Below the pieces are notes generated by a model. That model was not told the DNA's origin. It was given only the letters and a program-made list of their open reading frames with translations, and did not search any database. A DNA stretch of 43,967 nucleotides. It comes from Bacteroidetes bacterium GWA2_32_17 (GTDB lineage Bacteria > Bacteroidota > Bacteroidia > Bacteroidales > GWA2-32-17). Every line of letters begins with the position of its first letter. The stretch's first letter is position 1. This document shows, in pieces, positions 23,636 to 32,559 of this stretch. Position numbers and translations under genes: made by a program. The stretch covers positions 1 through 43,967 of the forward strand of contig MENF01000087.1 of the NCBI GenBank assembly GCA_001769035.1. Reading direction: 5' to 3'.

Positions 23636-23938
23636 TTATTTTTTTATAGTCCTTTTTTTCCAAATAGTAGGGTTTCTTTTTACATGAAAAACAGCAATTA
23701 TAAAAATAGCTTCACTCTTTTCAACATAATAAATACAATACTGGAAATTATTAACTACAAACTTTCGAATTTCAAATTTAACTTTCTGAAACGAAGTTGG
23801 GTTTTCTCTAATAATTGAAAATGAAACATCTAAAATATTAATAAATTTCTCAACAATTTTCTCGTCATTTAATCTATAATATTCTATTGAATTTATAATG
23901 TCTAATTCAGCAAAAGGTAATACTATGATTTTTTTCAT
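23636..23938 (-). CDS. RelE/ParE-superfamily toxin
   Basis: 100 aa. Typical ParE-like layout: [39 protein letters not shown], and the C-terminal strands [29 protein letters not shown]. The final ArgAsnPro is usual in these toxins. It is 7 bases downstream of a small gene in the antitoxin position. ParE-type toxins poison gyrase, whereas RelE-type toxins cut mRNA; which applies is not decided by sequence alone. Confidence 0.85.
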   Translation of the reverse strand: MKKIIVLPFAELDIINSIEYYRLNDEKIVEKFINILDVSFSIIRENPTSFQKVKFEIRKFVVNNFQYCIYYVEKSEAIFIIAVFHVKRNPTIWKKRTIKK

Positions 23939-23945
23939 AGCATAG

Positions 23946-24155
23946 CTATTTCAGTTCCTGTTTCAAATTAATCCAATCTTTTCCTTCTGAGTCCTTTAAA
24001 AATAATTTATAACGTTTTTCTAATTCAGCATCTAATTTTGAATTAATATTTTCTGAAATTTCAATAAAACTGTAATCATTCTTTAAAGCTTTTAACATAT
24101 TAATTATGCTTTTAGCTTTTTTTGAATTATCTTTAATTTGAATAGTATATATCAT
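23946..24155 (-). CDS. Antitoxin of the RelE/ParE-type pair
   Basis: 69 aa. It begins MIYTIQIKDNSKKAKSIINML and ends in a Lys/Glu-rich helix, EKRYKLFLKDSEGKDWINLK, which would wrap the toxin. A beta-strand start followed by helices is common in small antitoxins with a ribbon-helix-helix-like start. The assignment rests mainly on size and on position directly upstream of the toxin. Confidence 0.75.
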   Translation of the reverse strand: MIYTIQIKDNSKKAKSIINMLKALKNDYSFIEISENINSKLDAELEKRYKLFLKDSEGKDWINLKQELK

Positions 24156-24195
24156 AAAATCTTTTTAACAAAAATAATAAAAAAACATTATTTTA

Positions 24196-24774
24196 TTAAT
24201 ATTTATTTTTAGAAAATTTTATTTTTAAAATCAAATATAACTTAAACATTAAATATGAAATGCCAGAACCTAAAAGTGCACCACCAAGCACATCGCCCGG
24301 ATAATGAACTCCATTATAAATTCGGCTGTAAGATACTAAAATTGCCCAAACAAATAAAATATATTTTAATATTCTAAAAGATTTATCGAGAGCTAATCCG
24401 AAAAAAACAGCCATACCAATTGCATTTGCAGTGTGCGACGAAACAAAACCAAATTGTCCCCCTGCTCCTGCTTTTGAAAGATGAACCAATCCATTCAGTA
24501 ATGGTTCGTGCGAAGGGCGGAGTCGTTCTACTATTAATTTTATTAAATGCGATGCTGCCTGGTCGCAAATTGCTAATGTAACAATTGCCACAATTATAAT
24601 TAAAATGGAATCACGTTTGTAATGCCGTATAATTAAAAATGCAATTAACAAATAAAAAGGTATCCAAATATCTTTATCGCTTAACAAATACATAATTGGG
24701 TCAAAAAAAGAATTATGCAATCCGTTTAAAAACAGAAACAATTGTGTATCGAGTTGGTTTAAGTATTCGAACAT
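24196..24774 (-). CDS. PAP2-family membrane phosphatase (undecaprenyl-PP phosphatase/lipid phosphatase-like)
   Basis: 192 aa with five to six hydrophobic segments. The three PAP2 motifs are present: KLIVERLRPSHEP (KX6RP), a second motif as FVSSHTANAIG (Ser-Ser-His in place of the usual PSGH), and YSRIYNGVHYPGDVLGG (SRX5HX3D). Family members dephosphorylate lipid diphosphates such as undecaprenyl diphosphate or act in lipid A metabolism. The SSH substitution is tolerated in some family members. A separate PAP2 gene follows at 25046. Confidence 0.88.
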   Translation of the reverse strand: MFEYLNQLDTQLFLFLNGLHNSFFDPIMYLLSDKDIWIPFYLLIAFLIIRHYKRDSILIIIVAIVTLAICDQAASHLIKLIVERLRPSHEPLLNGLVHLSKAGAGGQFGFVSSHTANAIGMAVFFGLALDKSFRILKYILFVWAILVSYSRIYNGVHYPGDVLGGALLGSGISYLMFKLYLILKIKFSKNKY

Positions 24775-24868
24775 AAAAAATTGATTATTTTATATTTATT
24801 ATTGAATATTAAATATTTCTAAACCACCTTTATTTTATTAACTAATGCTACGCAGAATTTATTTCCTA

Positions 24869-24903
24869 TACCCGTTTGACCGCTCCAAGCGGTCTAACGG
24901 GTA
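24869..24903. terminator. Strong hairpin between the two PAP2 genes
   Basis: The 16-base arms tacccgtttgaccgct and agcggtctaacgggta pair with one mismatch around the 3-base loop cca. On the plus strand tattttttatt follows about 10 bases later. As the flanking genes run on the minus strand, it might end the 25627-25046 transcript or be a dispersed palindrome. It is far more GC-rich than its surroundings. Confidence 0.45.
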
Positions 24904-25045
24904 CGTGGTACTATTTTTTATTAGTGAACTTATCGAAGCGATATAACTACCTGCTACGCATAAGCGGAGAACACCAATAAAATAAAAAAAATGTGAGTAA
25001 ATTAATGGCATATTTGTTTTTTGCGTAACATCAGTTATTTATTAT

Positions 25046-25630
25046 TTATCTTTTTTTAGTAAGCCATTTTTGAGCTTTATAGCAAAGAAATGATGAACCT
25101 GCACCTACTAAAGCACCTACTGCAACATCGCTTGGATAATGAACTCCTAAATGCATTCTGGAATAACCAACTGATGAAGCCCATAAAAATGATGGTGCAA
25201 TAACATACCACTTTGGATAAACCAAACTTAACGAAGTTGCTGTTGAAAAAGCCATAGAAGTGTGGCCGGAAGGAAATGAAGGGCTACCACCCGAAGCCAT
25301 TTTTTTAATATCGGGATATGTTTCAAAAGGGCGTTTACGGTTAAACGAAAATTTCATGGCGGTAGAAATTCCAGACGCAACAATTAATGACGCTCCAACA
25401 ATGTATCCTTTAACTTTTGTTGCACTATCGTTCATTAAAAATCCTGCACCTATAACAACAATTGGAGTTCCAAATGCAACAGTTCCGGCTTGGTCGGTAA
25501 TAAATTTAAAAGTACAATCAAGATTTTTGTTTCGATTTAAATTAATTTTACGAAGTAAATCAATGTCTGCATTTTGCGAAAAGCAATAAAAGGAAGAAGT
25601 AAAAAATATGAGGATTAAGATAATTTTCAT
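25046..25630 (-). CDS. PAP2-family phosphatase with signal peptide
   Basis: 194 aa. Signal sequence MKIILILIFFTSSFYCFSQ, then a soluble segment and 4-5 membrane helices. PAP2 motifs: KFSFNRKRPFETYP (KX6RP), FPSGHTSMAF, and GYSRMHLGVHYPSDVAVG. All three catalytic motifs are intact. The substrate is unknown; lipid A or undecaprenyl phosphate are typical. It overlaps the upstream gene's stop by 4 bases (25627-25630), so the pair is coupled. Confidence 0.9.
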   Translation of the reverse strand: MKIILILIFFTSSFYCFSQNADIDLLRKINLNRNKNLDCTFKFITDQAGTVAFGTPIVVIGAGFLMNDSATKVKGYIVGASLIVASGISTAMKFSFNRKRPFETYPDIKKMASGGSPSFPSGHTSMAFSTATSLSLVYPKWYVIAPSFLWASSVGYSRMHLGVHYPSDVAVGALVGAGSSFLCYKAQKWLTKKR

Positions 25631-26199
25631 TTACTAATTTTCTTTAATTTCATTTCATCAAAACTTTTAGGTAAGCAATAAATACTATCAAAATGACCGC
25701 ATTTATTTTTTACCATTTTTAATATTTTTTCAAAATCATTTATAAATTCTATATGATAATCCTCGTGTAAATATAGAACTGCATTAAAATACCGTTTAGA
25801 AGTTGAAACAACTTTACTATCAAATATGGTCCAACAAGTTTCTAATTCATTAGAATAATTATCAAGTATTAAATTTAATAAAAATTGTAAAGCTAATGCT
25901 TCATGATAAGACGATTTTGTGGTTCTTTTAAAAGAATTAATTTCTTTTATACAATAACTAATTGACTTTGCAAGTGATTTTTGTATTACTCTTCCATACG
26001 AGATATTCGACATTTCAAATTCTAAATCATCTTTTAAATCCTCATATAATTCATCGTTAGTTTCAGAATGGACATAATCATGTTCCAGAATATCTGATAT
26101 ATCTTTGTGTTTATTAGCAAACTTATTAATAATCTTTAATAGTTCTTCTTTTGATAATTCTTTTAATTTATTCTTAAGTTCAACTGATACTTTTGCCAT
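25627..26199 (-). CDS. Hypothetical protein, possibly DUF6155-like
   Basis: 190 aa, cytoplasmic, helical and charged. The start MAKVSVELKNKLKELSKEELLKII resembles proteins of the DUF6155 family, in which the opening stretch reads KxELxxLsKeeLiexI; this is from memory and not tested. It includes a Cys- and His-containing stretch near the end (NKCGHFDSIYCLP). Translational coupling with a PAP2 gene is notable, but no function is known. Confidence 0.5.
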   Translation of the reverse strand: MAKVSVELKNKLKELSKEELLKIINKFANKHKDISDILEHDYVHSETNDELYEDLKDDLEFEMSNISYGRVIQKSLAKSISYCIKEINSFKRTTKSSYHEALALQFLLNLILDNYSNELETCWTIFDSKVVSTSKRYFNAVLYLHEDYHIEFINDFEKILKMVKNKCGHFDSIYCLPKSFDEMKLKKISK

Positions 26200-26262
26200 A
26201 ATTCAATAATTTAATTTTAGTGTTTTATTTATAAAATGTAATTGATTCTATTATTATCTTTT

Positions 26263-26853
26263 TTAAAAAAATATTTTAAATATTGTTTTAAATATAATTT
26301 TTAAATCAGTAAAAAAAGTTTGATTTTTAATATATTTTAAATTTAATTCAAGTTTACGAGGCATTATTTTTTCGACATACATTTTTTCAGCATCATCAGA
26401 TTCTGCTAAAAGTTTATTTTCCTCAATATACTCAATTGAAGCATAATCGGTAAGACCGGGACGAACTGATAGTACTTCCTTTTGTACTTCGTTATACAGA
26501 TTAACATATTTTCGCACTTCTGGTCGAGGACCAACAATGCTCATATTGCCAGCAATAACATTAAACAATTGGGGCAATTCATCTAACTTAAATTTTCGAA
26601 GGAACTTACCAAAACCAGTAATTCTTTTGTCGTTTGTGCCAACAGTAATAAGTCTTTTTTTATCGGCTCCAACATACATTGTACGAAATTTAATCAATTT
26701 AAAATCTTTTCCATTTTTCCCTACACGTTGTTGAAAATAAAAAAAACCTCCGTTGCTTTCGAAGTTAATTATCAAAGAAATAACAAACATAAATGGCAAT
26801 AAAACCAATATTGCTAAAAATGATAAAAATATGTCCGTAAATCTTTTTAACAT
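26263..26853 (-). CDS. Initiating sugar-phosphate transferase (polyprenyl-phosphate, PglC/WcaJ-type core)
   Basis: 196 aa: one re-entrant membrane helix (LKRFTDIFLSFLAILVLLPFMFVISLI) and a cytosolic catalytic domain with the PF02397 signatures FRTMYVGAD, KLDELPQLFNVIAGNMSIVGPRPEV. It should load the first sugar phosphate onto undecaprenyl phosphate at the inner membrane to begin the repeat unit. It is the small form without the extra N-terminal helices seen in WcaJ/WbaP. It is the last gene of the polysaccharide block and overlaps the aminotransferase by 1 base. Confidence 0.93.
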   Translation of the reverse strand: MLKRFTDIFLSFLAILVLLPFMFVISLIINFESNGGFFYFQQRVGKNGKDFKLIKFRTMYVGADKKRLITVGTNDKRITGFGKFLRKFKLDELPQLFNVIAGNMSIVGPRPEVRKYVNLYNEVQKEVLSVRPGLTDYASIEYIEENKLLAESDDAEKMYVEKIMPRKLELNLKYIKNQTFFTDLKIIFKTIFKIFF

Positions 26854-28070
26854 TAAATTCCAATTTCTTCGAATACAGAATCTTTTACAGCTTTAATAAC
26901 AGTTTCAATCATTTCATCAGTTAAATCGTAAAATACAGGAAGAGAAATTTCGCGACTATAATTATCAAAAGCTACGGGATAATCTATCATTTTAAAACCT
27001 CTGTCTTTATATGCACTAAGCATTGGTAAAGGCTGAAAATGCACATTTACTGAAACATCTTTATTAAATATTCTCTGAATTATTGCGTCACGCTGTTGCT
27101 CATTAATATCTCTAATTCGTAACAAATAAACATGATACGAAGAAATTCTGTTTTCATCTTCAAAAACTGGAAGCTGTGCCCAACTAGTTTGTGAAAACGC
27201 TTTTGTATAATAGTCAAAAATATATTTTCGTTTTACTAAAGTATCAGATTTATATCGGGCAATTTCAATCAAGCCAATTGAAGCTAATATATCAGTCATG
27301 TTTGCTTTATAGCCGGTATCAATAACATCATACCGCCATGCCCCTTTTTGTAATTTTGAAAATGCATCTTTACTTTGCCCATGCAAAATCATTATACTCA
27401 AATATTTATATATTGCTTCGCAATCAAATTCATTCGGTAAATTAAAACAAATTGCACCACCCTCGGCGGTTGTTAAATTTTTAATTGCATGAAACGAAAA
27501 TACTGTAACATCAGACAAAACACCAGTATTTTTATTTTTATAAATTGCACCAAACGAATGTGCTGCATCAGCCAAAATTAAAATTCGCCCAAGTTTTTTT
27601 TGTTCATCTGTTTTTGCAATAAAAAGCTCTTTAATTTGAGGTTGATTAACAAACTCGTTTATACTATCGTAATCGCATGGAAATCCAGCCATATCAACAG
27701 TAATAACAACTTTTGTTTTTGGAGTTATAGCTTTTTTAATTGCATCAATCGAAATAGAAAAATCATTAGGATTAACATCAACCATTACAGGTATTGCTCC
27801 GCAATGTACTATTACATTGGCAGATGCACAATAAGTGTATGCAGGAACAATTACTTCGTCGCCCTCGCCTACCCCGAACCATCGTAAAACCAACTCTAAG
27901 CCGGCTGTTGCTGAGTTTACTGCTACAGAAGTCTGACAACCACAATAAGCTGTTATTTTTTTTTCGAAAAGTTTAGTTTTAGGACCAGTTGTTATCCAAC
28001 CCGATTTTAAAGTATCAACTACTTCATCTATAATTTTTTGGTCTATACGAGGAGGGGAAAATGGTATCAT
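26853..28070 (-). CDS. DegT/DnrJ/EryC1-family nucleotide-sugar aminotransferase
   Basis: 405 aa, PLP-dependent. Signatures: TTGPKTKLFEKKI, PAYTYCASANVIVHCGAIPVMVDV, LILADAAHSFGA and FSFHAIKNLTTAEGGAI, where Lys in HAIKNLTT is the expected Schiff-base lysine. It would aminate a keto-sugar nucleotide (for example a 4-keto-6-deoxy UDP- or dTDP-hexose) using glutamate, making an amino sugar for the repeat unit. Matching nucleotide-sugar dehydratase genes are not in the window, so the substrate is unknown. Confidence 0.92.
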   Translation of the reverse strand: MIPFSPPRIDQKIIDEVVDTLKSGWITTGPKTKLFEKKITAYCGCQTSVAVNSATAGLELVLRWFGVGEGDEVIVPAYTYCASANVIVHCGAIPVMVDVNPNDFSISIDAIKKAITPKTKVVITVDMAGFPCDYDSINEFVNQPQIKELFIAKTDEQKKLGRILILADAAHSFGAIYKNKNTGVLSDVTVFSFHAIKNLTTAEGGAICFNLPNEFDCEAIYKYLSIMILHGQSKDAFSKLQKGAWRYDVIDTGYKANMTDILASIGLIEIARYKSDTLVKRKYIFDYYTKAFSQTSWAQLPVFEDENRISSYHVYLLRIRDINEQQRDAIIQRIFNKDVSVNVHFQPLPMLSAYKDRGFKMIDYPVAFDNYSREISLPVFYDLTDEMIETVIKAVKDSVFEEIGI

Positions 28071-28081
28071 AAATTAAAATT

Positions 28082-29284
28082 TTAATGTTTAAAGTCTGAT
28101 GTTGCAAAGTAACTATAAAAAAATGCAAAAAATACAACACCTGCCTGTGTATTTAACATTGATTCGAAAATAAAATTTAATGCAACTATAATAACAAATG
28201 TCATTAACAACCAATTTTTTGTATGCAATGAATTAATAAGTGGAATTAAAAACAACAATAAAAGTAAAGTAATTCCAGCTATCCCCTGACCTAACAAAGT
28301 TTCAAGAAACTGATTGTGTACATTTAATTTTTTCTCAATTGCACCATTCATATTGCGAACTTTGTATTCTTTCATCAGTTCATTCTTAATATCACCTGTT
28401 CCCACTCCTATTGCATAATTTGACTTTATTAAATCTAAAGCAGTTTCGTAAACTAAAACCCGAACACCACTACTTTCTTCGGTTGTAACATTTTTTTCAG
28501 CATTTTGAACAGAAGAAACCATAACATGGAAACGGCTATTTTGGGTTAAGGAAAACCAAATCTGAAATCCTGCAAATAACAATATCAAAAAGACGAGCAT
28601 TCTTTTATTTTTTTTAAATAGTGCAGGTAACGACATTGCTAATAAAGCAATAAAGAAAATTATTATACCAGCTTTAGATGAAAGCATATAAATAAATACA
28701 GCAAATAATATTATTAAGATTATAAATAAAGATTTTAGTAATTTATTTATTGCTATTTCTGAATAAAAGAAATGATACATAATAACTGCTACTGAAAAAC
28801 TAATATACATCGCGAAATATGTAGGATGATGAAATAACGACAACTTCATGTAAGAAAAATTATTTTCATTAAACATCAAATACATATACAACGCGGAAAT
28901 CACACAAATAATCATTGCTAATGCTGTTCCTATAACAAAAGCTAATAATTGCTTTTTTCTTTTTTCAATATCGAAAGTATCTGACAGAAAAAACACTAAT
29001 GGGAATAAAATTAACGAAAATTTAACTTCAATATCGAACCAGCCTGCATGCATATTTGAAGAATAAAGCAACCCAACCAAATGAAGAAAAAAGAAAGTAA
29101 CAATAATTATAAAAACTGGTTTTTTAATAGCTACCTCAGCGGTATAAAGCCATTGACCTGATAAAAGCCATGAAAGCACAAATAACATTATTGCATAAAT
29201 AGTTATTTTATGTGATAATGGTATAAGAAAAGCAACTAATAAACTGCTATAAAAAAGGATATTTCGTGTAACATTTTTGTACAT
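28082..29284 (-). CDS. O-antigen ligase family membrane protein (first of two)
   Basis: 400 aa with about 11 hydrophobic segments. The Wzy/WaaL-type periplasmic loop signature is seen as NVHNQFLETLLGQGIAGITLL, preceded by GVGTGDIKNELM. Family members ligate O-antigen to lipid A-core or polymerise repeat units. Together with 37015-38442 the locus has two such proteins, consistent with one polymerase and one ligase, although assignment is not possible. It overlaps the epimerase gene by 1 base (29284). Confidence 0.85.
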   Translation of the reverse strand: MYKNVTRNILFYSSLLVAFLIPLSHKITIYAIMLFVLSWLLSGQWLYTAEVAIKKPVFIIIVTFFFLHLVGLLYSSNMHAGWFDIEVKFSLILFPLVFFLSDTFDIEKRKKQLLAFVIGTALAMIICVISALYMYLMFNENNFSYMKLSLFHHPTYFAMYISFSVAVIMYHFFYSEIAINKLLKSLFIILIILFAVFIYMLSSKAGIIIFFIALLAMSLPALFKKNKRMLVFLILLFAGFQIWFSLTQNSRFHVMVSSVQNAEKNVTTEESSGVRVLVYETALDLIKSNYAIGVGTGDIKNELMKEYKVRNMNGAIEKKLNVHNQFLETLLGQGIAGITLLLLLFLIPLINSLHTKNWLLMTFVIIVALNFIFESMLNTQAGVVFFAFFYSYFATSDFKH

Positions 29285-30432
29285 TAGGCAAAAGTTTCAA
29301 CTAGTTTATTACATATAAATTCGGATGCTTTACCATCACCAAATATTTGTAAATATTCTAAATTAGTATTTGAATTAAAAACCGTCCATGCTTCCATTAT
29401 TTTATTATAACCGGCATCACAAATTATTGCATTTCCATTTTTTACAATTTCAACCCATTCTGTTTCTGAACGAAGAATAATACATGGTTTTTTGAAAAAA
29501 TATGCTTCTTTCTGAACTCCACCTGAATCTGTCATTATAAGTCTTGTATTAGATTCTAACTGGAGCATATCAAAAAATGAAACAGGAGGAACAATAATTA
29601 AATTTTTATTATTTTTAATTTTGTTATAAAGTTCTTCTCCTACATTCTTTTCTAAAATATTTGAAGTCCTTGGGTGCAAAGGAATAAAGAAAGGGATTGA
29701 GTAATCTTTATTAATTTTTATTATTGCTTCGAATATTTGTTTTAAACGTGTGGGATTATCCGTATTGTTATCGCGATGAATTGTAGCTAATACAAAATTA
29801 TTTTTCTCTAATTTGTATTTTTCAATAACATAAGACTTAGTGGTTGATATTTCTGAAAAATACAAACTATTATCGTACATCACATCTCCGCAATGAAATA
29901 CTCCAGGGTTATCAATATTATATGGCTTCTCAGAATTTATGTTAAAACCCTCACGTTCTAAATTTTTAATACCCGTATCGGTTGGCGAAAACAATAAAGT
30001 TGAAGCATGGTCGCATGTAATTCTATTAATTTCCTCGGGCATACATTTATTAAATGAGCGTAAGCCAGCTTCTACATGAGCAACCGGGGCATGCAATTTT
30101 GCAGCAGCTAAAGCAGAAGCAAGCGTACTGTTTGTATCACCATAAACCAATACTACATTTGGTTTTTCTGAAAATATTATACTCTCAATTCCCTTAATCA
30201 TTTCAGCTGTTTGAACTCCATGAGTCGCACTTCCTACATTCAAATTATATTTTGGACTGGGAATTCCCATTTCTGTAAAAAATACTTCAGACATATTTTC
30301 ATCGTAATGCTGACCGGTATGAACAATAATATCTTCAATCTGTTTTGAAAAATGATTTTTTATTGCTCTGCTTATTGCAGCAGCTTTTATAATTTGCGGA
30401 CGGGCACCTATAATATTTAGAATTTTGAGCAT
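29284..30432 (-). CDS. wecB: UDP-N-acetylglucosamine 2-epimerase (non-hydrolysing type)
   Basis: 382 aa. Interconverts UDP-GlcNAc and UDP-ManNAc (or a related 2,3-diacetamido sugar in WbpI-type enzymes). Signatures: NIIGARPQIIKAAAISRAI, HTGQHYDENMSEVFFTEMGI, VYGDTNSTLASALAAAK, HVEAGLRSFNKCMPEE, and MTDSGGVQKEAYFFKKPCI. The gene symbol is used for the enzyme class; the exact sugar is not certain. With the sugar transferases it sets the amino-sugar character of the polymer. Confidence 0.9.
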   Translation of the reverse strand: MLKILNIIGARPQIIKAAAISRAIKNHFSKQIEDIIVHTGQHYDENMSEVFFTEMGIPSPKYNLNVGSATHGVQTAEMIKGIESIIFSEKPNVVLVYGDTNSTLASALAAAKLHAPVAHVEAGLRSFNKCMPEEINRITCDHASTLLFSPTDTGIKNLEREGFNINSEKPYNIDNPGVFHCGDVMYDNSLYFSEISTTKSYVIEKYKLEKNNFVLATIHRDNNTDNPTRLKQIFEAIIKINKDYSIPFFIPLHPRTSNILEKNVGEELYNKIKNNKNLIIVPPVSFFDMLQLESNTRLIMTDSGGVQKEAYFFKKPCIILRSETEWVEIVKNGNAIICDAGYNKIMEAWTVFNSNTNLEYLQIFGDGKASEFICNKLVETFA

Positions 30433-30473
30433 TTATTATTTGTATTCATTTTAAAATTTACCAAAACTAATAG

Positions 30474-30499
30474 AATTTGGTGAACATATTCACCAAATT
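30474..30499. terminator. Perfect hairpin between glycosyltransferase and epimerase genes
   Basis: aatttggtgaa (30474-30484) and ttcaccaaatt (30489-30499) pair perfectly across the 4-base loop cata, in the 107-base gap 3' of the glycosyltransferase. A partial terminator or mRNA-processing hairpin within the operon is possible; no long U-run follows. Confidence 0.4.
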
Positions 30500-30539
30500 T
30501 TATAAGTATTTGATGGTTAGAGAATAAAAATATCGTTAT

Positions 30540-31754
30540 CTATCTGGATATAAAGTCTTTAAATTCTTTTGCAATTATATCACGATTGAAGTTTTTAAAA
30601 ACATAATTATATGCATTTTCGGCAAGATTAGAATAAAGCTGTTTATCGTTATACAAAAGTATTATTTTTTCTGAAAGTTCTTTTTCATTTTCGGGTTCAA
30701 AATAAAGTCCACAGTTACCGGTATTTATAAATAGTTCACGGGCTTCGCCATCAACACCAAGTATTATCGGCTTTTTCATGTTTAAACTTTCAAAAATCTT
30801 AGAAGGAATGGCTCCCAGAAACAAATCCAATTTTTTGAGTGGTATAACCGAAGCATCAATGGATTTAATTACTGCAGGCATTTCTTGTTTTTTAAATGCC
30901 TGAATAAAAAGCACATTTGAAAGGTTAAGAGTTTCTTTCATCTTAATCAGATCTTCTTTAACTGGTCCCTCACCTGCTATAACAAATAACACATTTGTAT
31001 CTTTTAGAATTGAAGCTGCTTTTAAAATAACTTCTAAACCTTGTGCATGCCCTATTATTCCGCCATAATATATCACAAATTTGTCTTTATCTATACCTAA
31101 TTTCAATCTAATATCCTCATAAGTTTTTAATGGGTCAAAGAAATTTGTATTTACTCCATTTCGCAACCAGAATATTTTCTTTTTTGGAAACCGGTCAGAA
31201 ATACTTTTTACTATCCATTGTGTTTGTCCACTTATTAGCTCAGAATGTTTATACATAAACCTTTCAAGACTACCAGCTAATTTTAGAAACATGCGATTTG
31301 TTACCAAACCCAATTTCTCGGCACTTTCGGGCCATAAATCGGAAACATTAAAAAGTAACTTACTCCCTTTTAGTTTTTTTAGCAACCATGCTGAAATACC
31401 TATAAACAAAGGTGGCGATTCGCAAATTATCAAATCAAATTTCCCTAATCTAAACCAACCATACCAGAATGAACTCCATACAAAAGAAAAATAATTTAGC
31501 AACCTTAAAAATATCGAACTGCTTTTTCTGACAAAAATCCAAGTACGGTGAACTTCAATTCCATCAATTATTTCTTTAACTTTACATTTGCCACGATAAC
31601 CTTCGTATATTTGTTGATGGGGATAATTTGGTAATGCAGTTAGAACAACAATCTCATCGCCCATTTGCTTTAACCTAATAGCAAGCTCAGATAATCGGTT
31701 TTGAGGAGCACCAATTTCGGGAGGGTAATATTGAGTGAGGAGGAGAATTTTCAT
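30540..31754 (-). CDS. Glycosyltransferase, GT4 family (WbuB-like)
   Basis: 404 aa. The N-terminus MKILLLTQYYPPEIGAPQNRL followed by VVLTALPNYPHQQIYEGYRG is the signature of WbuB-type GT4 enzymes, which in E. coli O26 transfer N-acetyl-L-fucosamine. The C-terminal half has YYGGIIGHAQGLEVIL and the EX7E-like donor site AIPSKIFESLNMKKPIIL. Membrane-associated at the cytosolic face. The donor sugar is unproven. Confidence 0.9.
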   Translation of the reverse strand: MKILLLTQYYPPEIGAPQNRLSELAIRLKQMGDEIVVLTALPNYPHQQIYEGYRGKCKVKEIIDGIEVHRTWIFVRKSSSIFLRLLNYFSFVWSSFWYGWFRLGKFDLIICESPPLFIGISAWLLKKLKGSKLLFNVSDLWPESAEKLGLVTNRMFLKLAGSLERFMYKHSELISGQTQWIVKSISDRFPKKKIFWLRNGVNTNFFDPLKTYEDIRLKLGIDKDKFVIYYGGIIGHAQGLEVILKAASILKDTNVLFVIAGEGPVKEDLIKMKETLNLSNVLFIQAFKKQEMPAVIKSIDASVIPLKKLDLFLGAIPSKIFESLNMKKPIILGVDGEARELFINTGNCGLYFEPENEKELSEKIILLYNDKQLYSNLAENAYNYVFKNFNRDIIAKEFKDFISR

Positions 31755-31817
31755 TATACCGATAAGTAGCTAATTATTTTTAATTTATATAGAATGATTA
31801 TGTTCATTTTAAATATT

Positions 31818-32546
31818 TTATTTTGTAAAAACTATCATAATATTACCTGGCATTCCTGGTAAAATTGCTTCTAATATATTCACTAGTCCCGGAGTTAATC
31901 TTTTTACTTGATAAATTGAGTGGTATCTGTTAAAAAAGTTTTTAAAAAAAGTTTTGTAGTGCACCATCTCAAATCCTGATTCTTCTGACAAACCAATCAT
32001 CTGCTCTTTACTAAAACCCCATGAATCGGCATGTTTAGCAGGAGAAAAATGATCTTTAGAATATATATCATACCATAAAAACAAACCATCATCTTCTAAA
32101 TGATTATAAACATTAGATAAACTATTTAAAATTTGTTCTTTTGATGTTAAATGTGAAAATAAATCGAAAGCAGTAACCAAATCATATTTTTTTCCATTTA
32201 AATTTAGAGTTGTAATATCTGCCAATATAAATTCTACTTCATTAAATTGTTTTTGAGCTCTTTTAATTCTATTTATTGATAAATCGATACCAGTTAATTT
32301 TTGTGAAGAAAAACCACTGCTTATAAAAAAGTCTAACATCCCTCCATCACCACAACCTACATCTAATATTTTTTTTGTATTTAAAGCACCATGTTTTTGT
32401 GAATATTCTAATAAAAAAATGTTCAAGCCATTAAAAAGAATTTTTCTAACATATTTCCCTATAGGATGATTAGGAGAATAAATAGAGTTATTATTATCTA
32501 TTTCTGAGTCAAATCTATCGTTAATTACGTCTTGATAATTTTTCAT
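31818..32546 (-). CDS. Class I SAM-dependent methyltransferase
   Basis: About 242 aa from the ATG at 32546 (MKNYQDVINDRFDSEID); a longer frame begins at 32591 but overlaps the next gene and adds 15 unlikely residues. Motif I is KKILDVGCGDGGMLDFF, motif II-like LTGIDLSINRIKRA, then EFILADITTLNL and YDLVTAFDLFSHL. The C-terminal residues resemble those of glycan-modifying methyltransferases. It probably O- or N-methylates the polysaccharide. Confidence 0.85.
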   Translation of the reverse strand: MKNYQDVINDRFDSEIDNNNSIYSPNHPIGKYVRKILFNGLNIFLLEYSQKHGALNTKKILDVGCGDGGMLDFFISSGFSSQKLTGIDLSINRIKRAQKQFNEVEFILADITTLNLNGKKYDLVTAFDLFSHLTSKEQILNSLSNVYNHLEDDGLFLWYDIYSKDHFSPAKHADSWGFSKEQMIGLSEESGFEMVHYKTFFKNFFNRYHSIYQVKRLTPGLVNILEAILPGMPGNIMIVFTK

Positions 32547-32559
32547 ATATAAATAACAC

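Noticed and set aside
23946-24155. Possible classification as a Phd/YefM antitoxin
   Set aside because: The N-terminus lacks the usual Phd sequence pattern. The antitoxin role is kept on position and size only.
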